Positions 31,222 to 39,303 are shown, numbered from the stretch's first letter. The stretch is 64,000 bases of DNA from Pseudomonadota bacterium (GCA_023451825.1 JAEXYA010000069.1:35090-99089); one strand, 5' to 3'. The notes: generated by a model from the letters alone, not told the origin. Numbers and translations are program-made.

Positions 31222-32784
31222 CTACTCGTGCGGTGCTGGTTCTTCTAGGTCATAATCAATCTCAGCTTCGACCGCATCGTGGTACGAAACGAGCTGAAGT
31301 TGCATCACCCGTTCGATTCTGGCGTCAGCAATAGCGTATTCATGAGCAGGCTTCCCGCCTTGTGCTCCCTCTGCCGCTCGTGTTCCGACGAATTTTATTA
31401 TCCCCGCATTTTCCCATGATTGAATGCGAGTACGGGCGGATTGAGGGCCCACCTTAAAAGTTGCCTGCACATCTTTATTTGTAAACATAGTTCGATTGAG
31501 CCTAAAAATCTGCGCGAGCAACCGTTCGCCGTAAACCACAGAAACAGTGTCCGTTACGTACTTGTCGAGCCCTGCCTGCATTGATGTTGAGTCGAGCAGG
31601 GCAGCATCAGTGCTTGTAGAGTGTCTGATGTCGTGCTCGCGAATGATCACGTCAACTAGCCGTACTAACTCTCTAGGTGATCGCATCGATACGGTGATCA
31701 GCTCGGCATAAACTTTTTGCATATTCGTTTCAGGCGTAAAGAGCCCATCAAAGGTGGTTTTTTTATTTGAGTAGAACTCCATTCTGCGGTTAAGCATTTG
31801 GATGAAGAAGCCGTCTTCCCAAGTCACCGTTGCGTGACCAATCTTGTCAAGGCGAACGGCGTATTGCTCAGCTTCGAATAGGCCTTTGATCCGACTCCAC
31901 AGAAAGAAGATCCAAGAAAATCCGTTAATTTCAAACAGCTGCACTTTTGCCAGTAAAGGGTAGATCAGGTCAGCCGTTTGGTTGGCGGAGTTAGTCGTCG
32001 CCTCCGTTTCGTCAACCTTGTCGATAAGCAGGACGATGCCATTGAAGCCGAACACGCGTGCTAGATCGATGAGCTTGCGAAGGAGCAGCACGGAGTCAAA
32101 GTCGGTGGAAGCTTCGATCTTCAAAACGTCTTTCATGTCGCCGGAAACGTCCGCTTTGATCCCAGTTCGATTCTCAATGATAGCTTGAAGCGTCTTTGTC
32201 AGGATGGACGTTACGCCTGACCACCTTTGCTCCACCCAAAGTTTGCTTTTTGACACGAATGCCTGATTAAACAACTCCATCGCCTCGCGCGAAGACTTCT
32301 CTCGTTTGCCATTTGGTCTAGAGAGGTAATGGTCGCGGAGCAGCTCGTAGCAAAGGTTCAGCTCATCATCATTCATCGATTGCTGGTAGGTGTTACGGTC
32401 ATCGTCTTCGAGCGAGCTAAGCCACACCAGCAGGCTCTCAATCACTACGAACGCTACTTCACGAATAAGTATATCTTCGCTTGCCGCAACGATCTTCTTG
32501 CCTGACAGGGCGACCGAGAAGTCGATGAAATTGACAGCAAGTGGGACGCTCTCACCTTTTTCTTTCCGCGCCCAAAGCTCTTTAAACACGGTGAGGCGGG
32601 TAGCGCTCTTACCGGCGCCTCTATCGCCGAATAATATGTACGAGGACGTATTTTTCGCTCGCGCATCGATAGCTTCGAAATAAGGAGGCTTGACAGCGTA
32701 AGCAGCAATATCGGGCTCTGTCTCCGCGACGTAATGCTCAAAAGGATTCTTCGCGAGGTCGACAAGACTGAAGAGTGTGGGCAT
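31222..32784 (-). CDS. P-loop ATPase, Sll1717-family-like; candidate defence cargo
   Basis: 520 residues. A short N-terminal KNPFEHYVAETEPDI segment is followed by Walker A FGDRGAGKS (52-60), a Walker-B-like GIVLLIDKVDE near residue 260, a STAND/KAP-like ATPase core (RSPRELVRLVDVIIREHDIR) and a C-terminal winged-helix-like region (TNKDVQATFKVGPQSARTRI QSWENAGI). The layout fits the Sll1717 P-loop ATPases, whose role is not well established but which often sit in variable islands. Its codon use is visibly more AT-rich than that of neighbours, implying recent acquisition. It reads against the phage genes, as accessory genes usually do, and probably forms an operon with the small gene at 30988. 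Confidence 0.75.
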   Translation of the reverse strand: MPTLFSLVDLAKNPFEHYVAETEPDIAAYAVKPPYFEAIDARAKNTSSYILFGDRGAGKSATRLTVFKELWARKEKGESVPLAVNFIDFSVALSGKKIVAASEDILIREVAFVVIESLLVWLSSLEDDDRNTYQQSMNDDELNLCYELLRDHYLSRPNGKREKSSREAMELFNQAFVSKSKLWVEQRWSGVTSILTKTLQAIIENRTGIKADVSGDMKDVLKIEASTDFDSVLLLRKLIDLARVFGFNGIVLLIDKVDETEATTNSANQTADLIYPLLAKVQLFEINGFSWIFFLWSRIKGLFEAEQYAVRLDKIGHATVTWEDGFFIQMLNRRMEFYSNKKTTFDGLFTPETNMQKVYAELITVSMRSPRELVRLVDVIIREHDIRHSTSTDAALLDSTSMQAGLDKYVTDTVSVVYGERLLAQIFRLNRTMFTNKDVQATFKVGPQSARTRIQSWENAGIIKFVGTRAAEGAQGGKPAHEYAIADARIERVMQLQLVSYHDAVEAEIDYDLEEPAPHE

Positions 32785-32908
32785 GGCTTCTCTTGATTGA
32801 TTGATGCCACACGTTGGTTGTTCGAACCGTTGATGTCAACTACTACGAATGATGGCATCCCTTTCCCTTGCAGCTGCAAACGAGACAAAAAGTCATGGTC
32901 AAAGCGAA

Positions 32909-32932
32909 CGGCCTGCCGGTGAGGGCAGGCCG
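32909..32932 (-). terminator. Hairpin terminator of the DUF1236-like gene
   Basis: CGGCCTGCC and GGCAGGCCG form a 9-bp stem with a six-base loop, 24 bases after the stop. A T-rich tract (CTTTTTGTC on the minus strand) comes about 20 bases later. Confidence 0.55.
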
Positions 32933-32955
32933 TCGATCTGGTTAGCCTAGGGCCG

Positions 32956-33375
32956 TTAGTCTACAATCTGCACCACGCGACGAGTGCGCGGATCGACCAG
33001 CACCGTGCGGTCATTCACGACGGTGTAGCGATATTCGCGCACAGATGCGTAGTCATCCGGCACGTCGTAATAGGTCACGCCATCAGCCGGCAGCACGGTG
33101 CCAACAGCGACGGGCTCAGCATAGGTATACGAGCGGACGTTGCGGCTTTGAACGTAGGTGCGGAAGCGGGGACGCTCGTCCACACCAAGCACGCCAGCCA
33201 CGCCGCCGACAACACCACCCACTGCCGCGCCGACCGCAGCGCCTATCGGACCAGCAGCGCGTTCGCCATCACGGGCGCCACGCTCCATGCCACCGGGTAC
33301 GCCCTGAGCCATTGCAACTTGGCTGGTGGCGATTAGAGCGGCGACTGCAACGAACGATTTGAAACGAAGAGACAT
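32956..33375 (-). CDS. Exported DUF1236-like protein
   Basis: 139 residues from ATG 33375, which is preceded by GGAGGTTCACT. A signal peptide (SLRFKSFVAVAALIATSQVAMAQ in two parts: SLRFKSFVAVAAL, IATSQVAMAQ) leads to a Gly/Ala-rich linker with GAAVGAAVGGVVGGVAG, then a C-terminal domain with YTYAEPVAVGTVLPADGVTY and EYRYTVVNDRTVLVDPRTRR. This matches DUF1236 periplasmic proteins abundant in rhizobial chromosomes. Function unknown. A host-type envelope gene inside the element suggests earlier capture from a related host. Confidence 0.8.
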   Translation of the reverse strand: MSLRFKSFVAVAALIATSQVAMAQGVPGGMERGARDGERAAGPIGAAVGAAVGGVVGGVAGVLGVDERPRFRTYVQSRNVRSYTYAEPVAVGTVLPADGVTYYDVPDDYASVREYRYTVVNDRTVLVDPRTRRVVQIVD

Positions 33376-33510
33376 AGTGAACCTCCATGTGAACATTGCC
33401 CGCCCTACAAGTTGCGGTGCGGCAACATGTTCCAGAGGTGGATTACACAGGCCGTTAGCGAAGGTGGAGGCCAAGCGAGGTGGGCAGTAGTGAAGTCGTT
33501 ACAACCATGG

Positions 33511-33591
33511 TGATCATCATCATCACTAAAGGACCACCACCACCACGATGACCACCACCACAATCACCATCACCGCTAGATCATCATCACC
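33511..33591. repeat. Triplet-rich low-complexity stretch (ATC/CAC repeats)
   Basis: Runs of ATCATCATCATCAC, ACCACCACCACCACGATG, ACCACCACCACAATCACC and ATCATCATCACC over about 80 bases, strongly strand-asymmetric and without a usable ORF. It is unlike any other sequence in the window. Confidence 0.7.
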
Positions 33592-33654
33592 AGTTGGATC
33601 ACCCGTACAGTCAACAACACGTTGACAACAGGTCATCCAACCGCATAAAACGAC

Positions 33655-33686
33655 AACACCGCCCACGGGAAACCCGGAGCGGTGTT
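33655..33686. other. Hairpin AACACCGC / GCGGTGTT
   Basis: An 8-bp outer stem with an inner CGGG-AAA-CCCG stem, in the gap 33376-33954, which has no gene I can support. No T tract follows on either side. Confidence 0.45.
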
Positions 33687-33716
33687 AAGTGCGGCGAACG
33701 ATGACCCTGGAACTCT

Positions 33717-33748
33717 CCCTACCTTGATCCCTGGCAGGCCAGGTAGGG
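33717..33748. other. Hairpin CCCTACCT / AGGTAGGG
   Basis: Perfect 8-bp stem, with an alternative inner CCTGG/CCAGG pairing. It is the second of two hairpins between the triplet repeat and the small membrane gene; role unknown. Confidence 0.4.
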
Positions 33749-33954
33749 CTATGATCTTGGCGTAGGGGCCACATCCGCGAGTTGAGACCAAGCGGAGCGT
33801 TTGCCTTTAACCGTTGTATCAGGGATTTTTGTCCCGTCAACGGGCTGTTAATGTTTTATCCCATCGTCCCCGGTTATACTCTGCACAGTGAACGCGCGAA
33901 ATCTCGCTTTGCGCCGCATGAATCAGACATCGTTCACTGTTATGACGGTTCTCG

Positions 33955-34107
33955 TCAAAGCAGGCCGGGACTTAGGTCCAGTCCGTAAGTCTTAAGCAAC
34001 AGGCAGACGAACAGGCACGCGGCTGCGAACAGAGCGCCATGCACCAACGGTCTGGAGGTTTTCCGGGTCGTTTCGACGATGGCTGGACGCTTTAGAGCTA
34101 CAGGCAT
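33955..34107 (-). CDS. Small single-pass membrane protein (50 aa)
   Basis: The ATG at 34107 follows GCGGAGGATGTC, a strong ribosome-binding site. The product has a basic cytoplasmic start (PVALKRPAIVETTRKTSRP), one membrane helix (HGALFAAACLFVCLLLKTYG) and a short tail (LDLSPGLL). The signal-anchor shape and good site make it a credible real gene despite its length. No family recognised. It lies near the right end of the element, next to integrase debris. Confidence 0.6.
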   Translation of the reverse strand: MPVALKRPAIVETTRKTSRPLVHGALFAAACLFVCLLLKTYGLDLSPGLL

Positions 34108-34240
34108 GACATCCTCCGCAGTGATTTGCACTCATGGGTGCGGCGGGATGTCGCAGAGGTTCAACCCGTTTAGAAATTTAGCTCGCCGATCTTAGGCTAG
34201 CTCGTTCATCGTAGGAGAATACTTCTCCCTCGAAGCCCAG

Positions 34241-34405
34241 TTAACGGCTGACAGGCGGCAGAGCGGAACCGCAATACACCGCCCACGCATCCATCAGCAG
34301 CCGACGCTTAGCCAAAGCATCTGACCGACGATAGGCCGCTTCGGTCTCATCCACCACCGCATGCCCAAGCGCCTGTTCGCACACATCGCGCGGGAAGTTC
34401 GTCAT
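34241..34405 (-). pseudogene. C-terminal remnant of a second tyrosine integrase
   Basis: The 54-codon frame reads MTNFPRDVCEQALGHAVVDE, TEAAYRRSDALAKRRLLMDA and WAVYCG, matching the last part of P4-type integrases (LGH, then the nucleophile in EAAYRRSD, and a final LMDAWA). An in-frame stop lies just upstream, so only the C-terminus remains. It differs from the intact integrase (KAYDRYDMQ), so it comes from a different element that used the same or a nearby site. A 23-bp piece also occurs at 13069-13091. Confidence 0.8.
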
Positions 34406-34420
34406 GTCGCCGGACTAGAA

Positions 34421-34454
34421 ATAGAAAAAGACGGCCCTCAAGCGACTGAGGGCC
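34421..34454 (-). terminator. Intrinsic terminator, minus strand
   Basis: GGCCCTCA (34433-34440) and TGAGGGCC (34447-34454) form a perfect 8-bp stem; on the minus strand the hairpin is followed by GTCTTTTTCT. It could end transcripts from the tRNA-Arg gene about 300 bases upstream. Confidence 0.7.
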
Positions 34455-34693
34455 GGCAATGATAAACGGCTTTAAAATCGACTTTGGGATCAATGAGTCG
34501 GCAGACCAAGCATTGCGTTGTGACCCCACCATTTGCGCCGCTCGATGTCAGCTAGATTGGATGGGAACTCACCGGTTTATATTACATGCCGGCACGGTGA
34601 TGTGGGGAGCGGCCAACCGGGCCAGCCAAGGCGGTTGACGTTTGAAGTTGGGGACAGAATCGAAAGAACATCGGCGCGCTCAACGCGAAAACA

Positions 34694-34712
34694 ATTTCCC
34701 CAAAATTTCCCC
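34694..34712. repeat. Two direct ATTTCCCC repeats near attR
   Basis: ATTTCCCC at 34694-34701 and 34705-34712, matching the half-site of the palindrome before the integrase (11743-11759). Candidate integrase arm sites. The remaining gap 34455-34757 has no gene I can support. Confidence 0.4.
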
Positions 34713-34757
34713 GAAGACAACGAGCCTGATAGCCGCGTCAGCTAAGTGATTGATTTT

Positions 34758-34809
34758 AATGGTGCACTCGGAGCGATTCGAACGCCCGACCCTCGGAATC
34801 GAAATCCGA
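34758..34809 (-). repeat. attR: 52-bp direct repeat inside tRNA-Arg
   Basis: Identical to attL at 11554-11605. Here it continues into the 5' half of the tRNA (34810-34836), so the element restored a full tRNA on this side. Confidence 0.95.
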
Positions 34810-34836
34810 TGCTCTATCCAGCTGAGCTACGAGTGC
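34760..34836 (-). tRNA. tRNA-Arg(TCG)
   Basis: The 77-base sequence folds as a cloverleaf: acceptor GCACTCG/CGAGTGC, D arm with AGCTCAGCTGGATAGAGC, anticodon stem TCGGA/TCCGA with loop TTTCGAT (anticodon TCG, reading CGA), T arm with GTTCGAATC, discriminator A and encoded CCA. It is the integration target, with the crossover in the anticodon-to-3' half. Confidence 0.97.
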
Positions 34837-34943
34837 GTGGCGGGCACCATAGTCATGGCGGTGGTAAAAGCTAGCCCTTTCACGGCTTTCTGTGTCGTCA
34901 GCCGTGCCTTCAGCGCATCCGAGGATCGTTATAGTCTGGACCC

Positions 34944-36356
34944 ATGAATCAGGCCCGACTCACATCTTGGATCCGCGACCTGCTGTTTGCGGGGTGGTTG
35001 CCGGCGGTGCTGTTGCTGCTTGTGACCATCGCGATCGGTCCCGCTTTGGGCTCGCTGTCGAGACCGCTTTTCGTGGTCGGATGTGCCGCGGCGGGCTGGT
35101 ACGCTTGGCGTCAGGGCGCCGGCGCGCATGTGCAGGGCGCCATCCTGTTATTCGCCTTCTCGCCCTTTGTGCGGCGCTTCGTCGATGTCTCGATCGGTTT
35201 CGACCAGCAGAGTATCATGCTGATCGGCCCGCTGCTTTATATCCTGATGCCGCTACCGAGCATCTGGACATGGCTGTCGCTGACCGAACGGCCGCGCAAT
35301 CACTGGATGATTGCGCCGGTGGTCGTCCTGTTCTGCGTCACCTATGCCGCGGCGGCGTCCATCATGCAGAACGACTGGTTCAACGCGGCGAATGGCGCGC
35401 TGAAATGGAGCGCGCCGGTTCTCTATGCCATCGCCCTGCAACTCCGCGCCAAATCGGATGGCGAACTCGTCAATGCGATGGCCGGTGCTTTCTTTGTCGT
35501 GCTGCCGATCACCGGGCTTTACGGCATCTGGCAATATGTGGATCCGCCGACCTGGGACCGGTTCTGGATGAACTATGCCAGCATCACCTCGGCTGGCTAT
35601 CCGTTGCCCTATATGGTGCGCGTTTTCAGCACCATGAACGGGCCCGCGACCTATGGCACGTTTACGGCCACCGGCCTTCTATTGCTCGGTTTCACGCGTC
35701 CAGGCTGGCAGTCATTGCTGGCCATGGGGCCGGCGGCGCTGGGCCTGCTATTGTCGCTCTATCGTGCAGGCTGGCTCGGTCTCGCGCTTGGCGTGATGTT
35801 CTGCATGGTGTTCGCCGCAACGCGGGTGCGGGCGGTCACGACGGGCATCGGCATCGCCATCGCCGCCACTTGTGCCGTGCTCTTTACGCCGTTCGGTGAC
35901 GCCATCTTCACGCGCCTGCAATCGCTCGGCAGCGGTTCTGAAGACGGCAGCGGTGCCGAGCGACTCGAGGAATTCGTCACCCTGTGGAATGCGCCCGACA
36001 GCTATCTGTGGGGCGTGGGCTTCACCTTCACGGATGTTGGCGTGGCCGGTGCGATGCCGATCGACGGCCAGATCATCGCAAGCTGGGTGACCTTCGGCAT
36101 TCCTGTCGGCATGATCTGCCTTGCGGCCTATCTATGGGTGATGCTGTGGAGCGTTTCGGCGGCGTGGCGGATGCCGACGCGCGAAGGCGTCGTGCTCGGA
36201 TCTCTCGCGCTTGGTGCGCTGCTGATCCATATGCCGTTGACCAGCATCGCTTCGGGCGAGATCGGCGTATTGTTCTGGATGGTGTTTGCCATGGCCTGTC
36301 CGTGGGACCAGGATGTGCGTGCGCCGGAGCCGGCGCGGTCGCTGCAGCAAGCCTGA
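34944..36356 (+). CDS. O-antigen ligase/polymerase-like polytopic membrane protein
   Basis: 470 residues with about eleven to twelve hydrophobic helices (WLPAVLLLLVTIAIGPALG at the start, LLAMGPAALGLLLSLYRAGW in the middle) and a large loop at about 150-260 and 310-360. The motif SLYRAGWLGLALG resembles the Wzy_C/WaaL 'R-x-G-W/L' region, and E/D residues in GAERLEEFVTLWNAPDSYLWG fit the family loop. It probably polymerises or ligates surface glycan in the inner membrane. It is convergent with the acyltransferase at 36362, four bases away, which supports a surface-polysaccharide role. Specificity unknown. Confidence 0.75.
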   Translation: MNQARLTSWIRDLLFAGWLPAVLLLLVTIAIGPALGSLSRPLFVVGCAAAGWYAWRQGAGAHVQGAILLFAFSPFVRRFVDVSIGFDQQSIMLIGPLLYILMPLPSIWTWLSLTERPRNHWMIAPVVVLFCVTYAAAASIMQNDWFNAANGALKWSAPVLYAIALQLRAKSDGELVNAMAGAFFVVLPITGLYGIWQYVDPPTWDRFWMNYASITSAGYPLPYMVRVFSTMNGPATYGTFTATGLLLLGFTRPGWQSLLAMGPAALGLLLSLYRAGWLGLALGVMFCMVFAATRVRAVTTGIGIAIAATCAVLFTPFGDAIFTRLQSLGSGSEDGSGAERLEEFVTLWNAPDSYLWGVGFTFTDVGVAGAMPIDGQIIASWVTFGIPVGMICLAAYLWVMLWSVSAAWRMPTREGVVLGSLALGALLIHMPLTSIASGEIGVLFWMVFAMACPWDQDVRAPEPARSLQQA

Positions 36357-36361
36357 TCGAT

Positions 36362-37450
36362 CTAGCGCTGGACTGTGGCCATCGATGGCGCTGGCTGCAC
36401 GCGGATGATCGGTGAGGGCGCAAGACCGAGAGCCGTCAGCAGACCGAGACGCTGTAGCGTTACATGCGCCAGCATCGGCAGCAGTACCCCGGCTGCCGTG
36501 CCTGCAATCAAATAGACCCATGGCCATGGCGGCACATGCAGCTTCATCATCACGATCCGCATGCCGGAGCCGGCCAGAATGTGCAGGATATAGATCGTCA
36601 TCGATGTGGTGCCGATGGCGGCGAGCCAGCGATACCAACGCGGATTGAGGAGCTTCGACAGCAGAATGACCGCAGCAACACCGAACACCGTAGCCGGCAG
36701 GGCGCTGACGCCGTTCGGGTGAAGCCCGAACTGGCTGCCATCGATGGCAATCGCGATGGCGAATGCCGCGACGAGCCCGATCCATGCCAGCCATCCGGCA
36801 AGGGGCCTGATCGGCGATCTGATCATCGCATCCGGCGCGTAGCGGCCGATCACATAGAACGCGAAGTGATGCAGAGTGAGCGCGAGATCCGGTGGATCAT
36901 GCAGCCACGAGAAGATGACGAATCCCGAAATCGCGAGGCCGACCATCACGGCCTGACGCGTGACGACGGAAGCGACGATGTGGCAGATCATCAACGCATA
37001 GAGAAACCAGAACTGCCCGATCGGTCGGTACCAGATCGCAGCGAGATCACCTGCGCTGATCGGATTGTTGGCGGCACCTGCCATCAGCATGATGGCGCTG
37101 CCCTGGATCAGCGACCACAGCACATAGGGATAGGCGATCGTCGTGACCTTGCCGGCCAGGAATGACGACGCCCCACGGCGCAGACTGTGCCGCGCGTTCA
37201 ATCCGGCAAGGAAGAAGAACATCGGCATGTGGAAGGTGTAGAGCGTGTAGACGATCCAGCGCAGCAGTGTCTCGTTGGGAAACAAGCCAGGCTTGTAGAG
37301 GCCGCCGAGCACATGGCCGAGCACAACGAGGATGATGCCGATGCCGCGCGCATGATCGACCCACACTTGGCGTGCGGGGTCTTGCAAATCGCGCGTCGTT
37401 GTCCAGTCGGTCGAGGAGGGCATGCGGCTCGCCATTCTTGGCATCGTCAT
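36362..37450 (-). CDS. Acyltransferase 3 family membrane protein
   Basis: 362 residues. The family signature is visible as VDHARGIGIILVVLGHVLGG (catalytic His in the first helix), then MPMFFFLAGLNARHSLRR and about ten membrane helices. Such proteins acetylate or otherwise acylate surface glycans using acyl-CoA or another donor at the membrane. A purine-poor upstream region makes the start uncertain; an ATG a few codons later (MASRMPSS) is possible. It is convergent with the O-antigen-like protein, so both may decorate the same polymer. Confidence 0.88.
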   Translation of the reverse strand: MTMPRMASRMPSSTDWTTTRDLQDPARQVWVDHARGIGIILVVLGHVLGGLYKPGLFPNETLLRWIVYTLYTFHMPMFFFLAGLNARHSLRRGASSFLAGKVTTIAYPYVLWSLIQGSAIMLMAGAANNPISAGDLAAIWYRPIGQFWFLYALMICHIVASVVTRQAVMVGLAISGFVIFSWLHDPPDLALTLHHFAFYVIGRYAPDAMIRSPIRPLAGWLAWIGLVAAFAIAIAIDGSQFGLHPNGVSALPATVFGVAAVILLSKLLNPRWYRWLAAIGTTSMTIYILHILAGSGMRIVMMKLHVPPWPWVYLIAGTAAGVLLPMLAHVTLQRLGLLTALGLAPSPIIRVQPAPSMATVQR

Positions 37451-37616
37451 TCGCGCGCCAGTCTAGGCGGGAGGCCTCTACCTCAGGGTTAACAAAGTGT
37501 TGTAAGTGTTTACCGGTTGGCCCGAGATAGGTGTCCATCTACAGAACGGGGTTGATTTTCCTCGCATTTCGGTGCCCATCTCGCCCCTCAATTTCGCCGC
37601 GCGGGTCGCGTGGCGC

Positions 37617-39152
37617 ATGTTTCAGGACTTCGCCGTGACCGACTATGTGCGCAAGATACTCGACAGCCGCGTCTATGACGTCGCGGTGCAGACGCCGCTG
37701 GACAAGATGGTGCGCCTCAGCGCCCGGATTGGCAGCCCCGTGCTGCTCAAGCGCGAGGATCTGCAGCCGGTGTTCTCGTTCAAGATTCGCGGCGCCTATA
37801 ACCGCATCGCGCAGCTTTCGCCCGAGCAACGCGCGGCCGGCGTGATCTGCGCTTCGGCCGGCAATCACGCGCAGGGCGTGGCGCTGTCGGCGCAGAGGCT
37901 CGGTATCAAGGCGACCATCGTGATGCCGGTGACGACGCCGCCGATCAAAGTCGATGCCGTCCGCTACTGGGGCGGCAATGCCGTGCTGTTTGGCGACACG
38001 TTCGACGAAGCCGCTGCGCATGCGCGAAAGCTGGAAGTCGAGCACAAGCTGACCTTCGTGCATCCTTATGACGATCCGGATGTGATCGCCGGGCAGGGCA
38101 CGATCGGCATGGAGATCCTGCAGCAGCATCCCGATCCCATCGAAGCGGTGTTCGTGCCGATCGGTGGTGGCGGGCTTGCCGCGGGCATCGCGTCCTTCGT
38201 CAAATTCCTGCGGCCGGAAACGAAAGTGATCGGCGTCGAGCCGGCGGATGCGGCATCCATGAAGGCTGCCATCGAGGCCGGCGACCGTGTCGTGCTCAAT
38301 CGCGTCGGGCTGTTTGCAGACGGCACCGCGGTGCGTCAGGTCGGCGTCGAGACGTTCCGTGTGTGCAAGGAATTGCTCGATGGCATCACCACCGCAGACA
38401 CGGACGAGATGTGTGCGGCCATCAAAGATATATTCGAGGATACGCGCGTGATCGCCGAGCCATCGGGCGCACTCGCGCTCGCTGGTCTAAAAGCCTATGC
38501 GGCCGCCAACCCGACACGCACCGGAGCGCTGGTTGCCATCAGCAGCGGCGCCAATATGAACTTCGATCGCCTGCGCCATGTGGCCGAGCGCGCCGAAGTC
38601 GGTGAAGCCCGCGAAATCCTGCTCGGTGTCACGATCCCGGAGCAGCCCGGCAGCTATCGTCGCTTCATCCAGACCATCGGCAATCAGGTCATCAGCGAAT
38701 TCAACTATCGCTATGCCGGGGCGAAGGAAGCCAATGTCTTCGTCGGCATCAAGCTGACCGATGCGCGGCAGGAAAAAGCCAAGTTGATCGAGCAGCTGCG
38801 CGCGCTCGATTATAAGGTGCTCGACATCAGCGCGGATGAGACGGCCAAGCTGCATATCCGCTATATGGTTGGCGGGCGCGCGCCGCCGGAATTGAAGGGC
38901 GAGGTGATCCTCCGCTTCGAATTCCCGGAACGGCCTGGAGCCTTGCTGAAATTCCTGGACCAGATGGAGCCGGACTGGAACATCACCTTGTTCCATTACC
39001 GCAACCACGGTGCCGATTACGGCCGCATCCTGGTCGGCCTGCAGGTGCCGGACGCCGATCGCGGCCGCATGGGCGAGCGCCTGAGCGCGCTCGGCTACCC
39101 CTACGAGGACGAGACGGACAATCCGGTTTATCGGATGTTCTTGAACGGCTGA
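37617..39152 (+). CDS. ilvA: Threonine ammonia-lyase (threonine dehydratase), biosynthetic type
   Basis: 511 residues. The PLP lysine is Lys56 in FSFKIRGAYN; SAGNHAQGVA and the phosphate-binding GGGGLAAGIA follow. The C-terminal about 180 residues carry two ACT-like regulatory segments (GVTIPEQPGSYRRFIQTIGN; VILRFEFPERPGALLKFLDQ), as expected for isoleucine-inhibited IlvA, which makes 2-oxobutanoate from threonine. The frame is open to 37506, but the 511-residue form matches family length. No strong ribosome site is seen at either start. No other branched-chain synthesis gene is nearby. Confidence 0.92.
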   Translation: MFQDFAVTDYVRKILDSRVYDVAVQTPLDKMVRLSARIGSPVLLKREDLQPVFSFKIRGAYNRIAQLSPEQRAAGVICASAGNHAQGVALSAQRLGIKATIVMPVTTPPIKVDAVRYWGGNAVLFGDTFDEAAAHARKLEVEHKLTFVHPYDDPDVIAGQGTIGMEILQQHPDPIEAVFVPIGGGGLAAGIASFVKFLRPETKVIGVEPADAASMKAAIEAGDRVVLNRVGLFADGTAVRQVGVETFRVCKELLDGITTADTDEMCAAIKDIFEDTRVIAEPSGALALAGLKAYAAANPTRTGALVAISSGANMNFDRLRHVAERAEVGEAREILLGVTIPEQPGSYRRFIQTIGNQVISEFNYRYAGAKEANVFVGIKLTDARQEKAKLIEQLRALDYKVLDISADETAKLHIRYMVGGRAPPELKGEVILRFEFPERPGALLKFLDQMEPDWNITLFHYRNHGADYGRILVGLQVPDADRGRMGERLSALGYPYEDETDNPVYRMFLNG

Positions 39153-39160
39153 GTCGTCTT

Positions 39161-39241
39161 GTAGGGTGGGCAAAGCGTAGCGTGCCCACCTTCATGTCCT
39201 CGGCTGGTCAAGGTGGGCACGCTGCGCTTTGCCCACCCTAC
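39161..39241. repeat. Intergenic palindromic repeat, GTAGGGTGGGCAAAGCG family
   Basis: GTAGGGTGGGCAAAGCGTAG with its mirror CTGCGCTTTGCCCACCCTAC, forming one long hairpin after ilvA. Nearly identical to 58061-58143. Confidence 0.9.
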
Positions 39242-39258
39242 TGATCTCAGAGCCTGCC

Positions 39259-39303
39259 GCCATCCTTCGAGACGCGCGCAACAGCGCGCTTCTCAGGATG
39301 AGG
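39259..39303. repeat. Half copy of the CTTCGAGACGC...CTCAGGATGAGG repeat
   Basis: CCATCCTTCGAGACGCGCGC through CTTCTCAGGATGAGG matches the right arm of the repeats at 42304, 54727 and 59386; the left arm is missing. The rest of the gap 39304-39491 has no other feature I can name. Confidence 0.7.

Larger units (their letters stand above)
11554..34809. mobile_element. Prophage-like or phage-satellite element integrated in tRNA-Arg(TCG)
   Basis: Perfect 52-bp copies of the tRNA 3' half flank about 23.2 kb. The integrase lies directly inside the left copy and the intact tRNA at the right copy, as expected for site-specific integration. Contents in order: integrase, excisionase-like protein, replication module, cargo, tail-like protein, hairpin array, terminases, portal, joiner, tail chaperone, tape measure, head-tail-like protein, small regulators, P-loop ATPase cargo, DUF1236-like protein and integrase debris. 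Host palindromic repeats are absent inside it. Missing capsid, tail tube, fibre and lysis genes mean it is either decayed or dependent on a helper phage. Confidence 0.92.

Noticed and set aside
33511..33591. Possible CRISPR or coding His-rich repeat in the triplet tract
   Set aside because: Repeats are irregular triplets without spacers, and stops interrupt all frames.
33782..33988. 68-codon ORF on the plus strand
   Set aside because: No ribosome site, unlikely composition, and it overlaps the better-supported minus-strand membrane protein gene.
34533..34745. 70-codon ORF next to attR
   Set aside because: No start signal and a biased composition; it probably is non-coding sequence with integrase arm sites.
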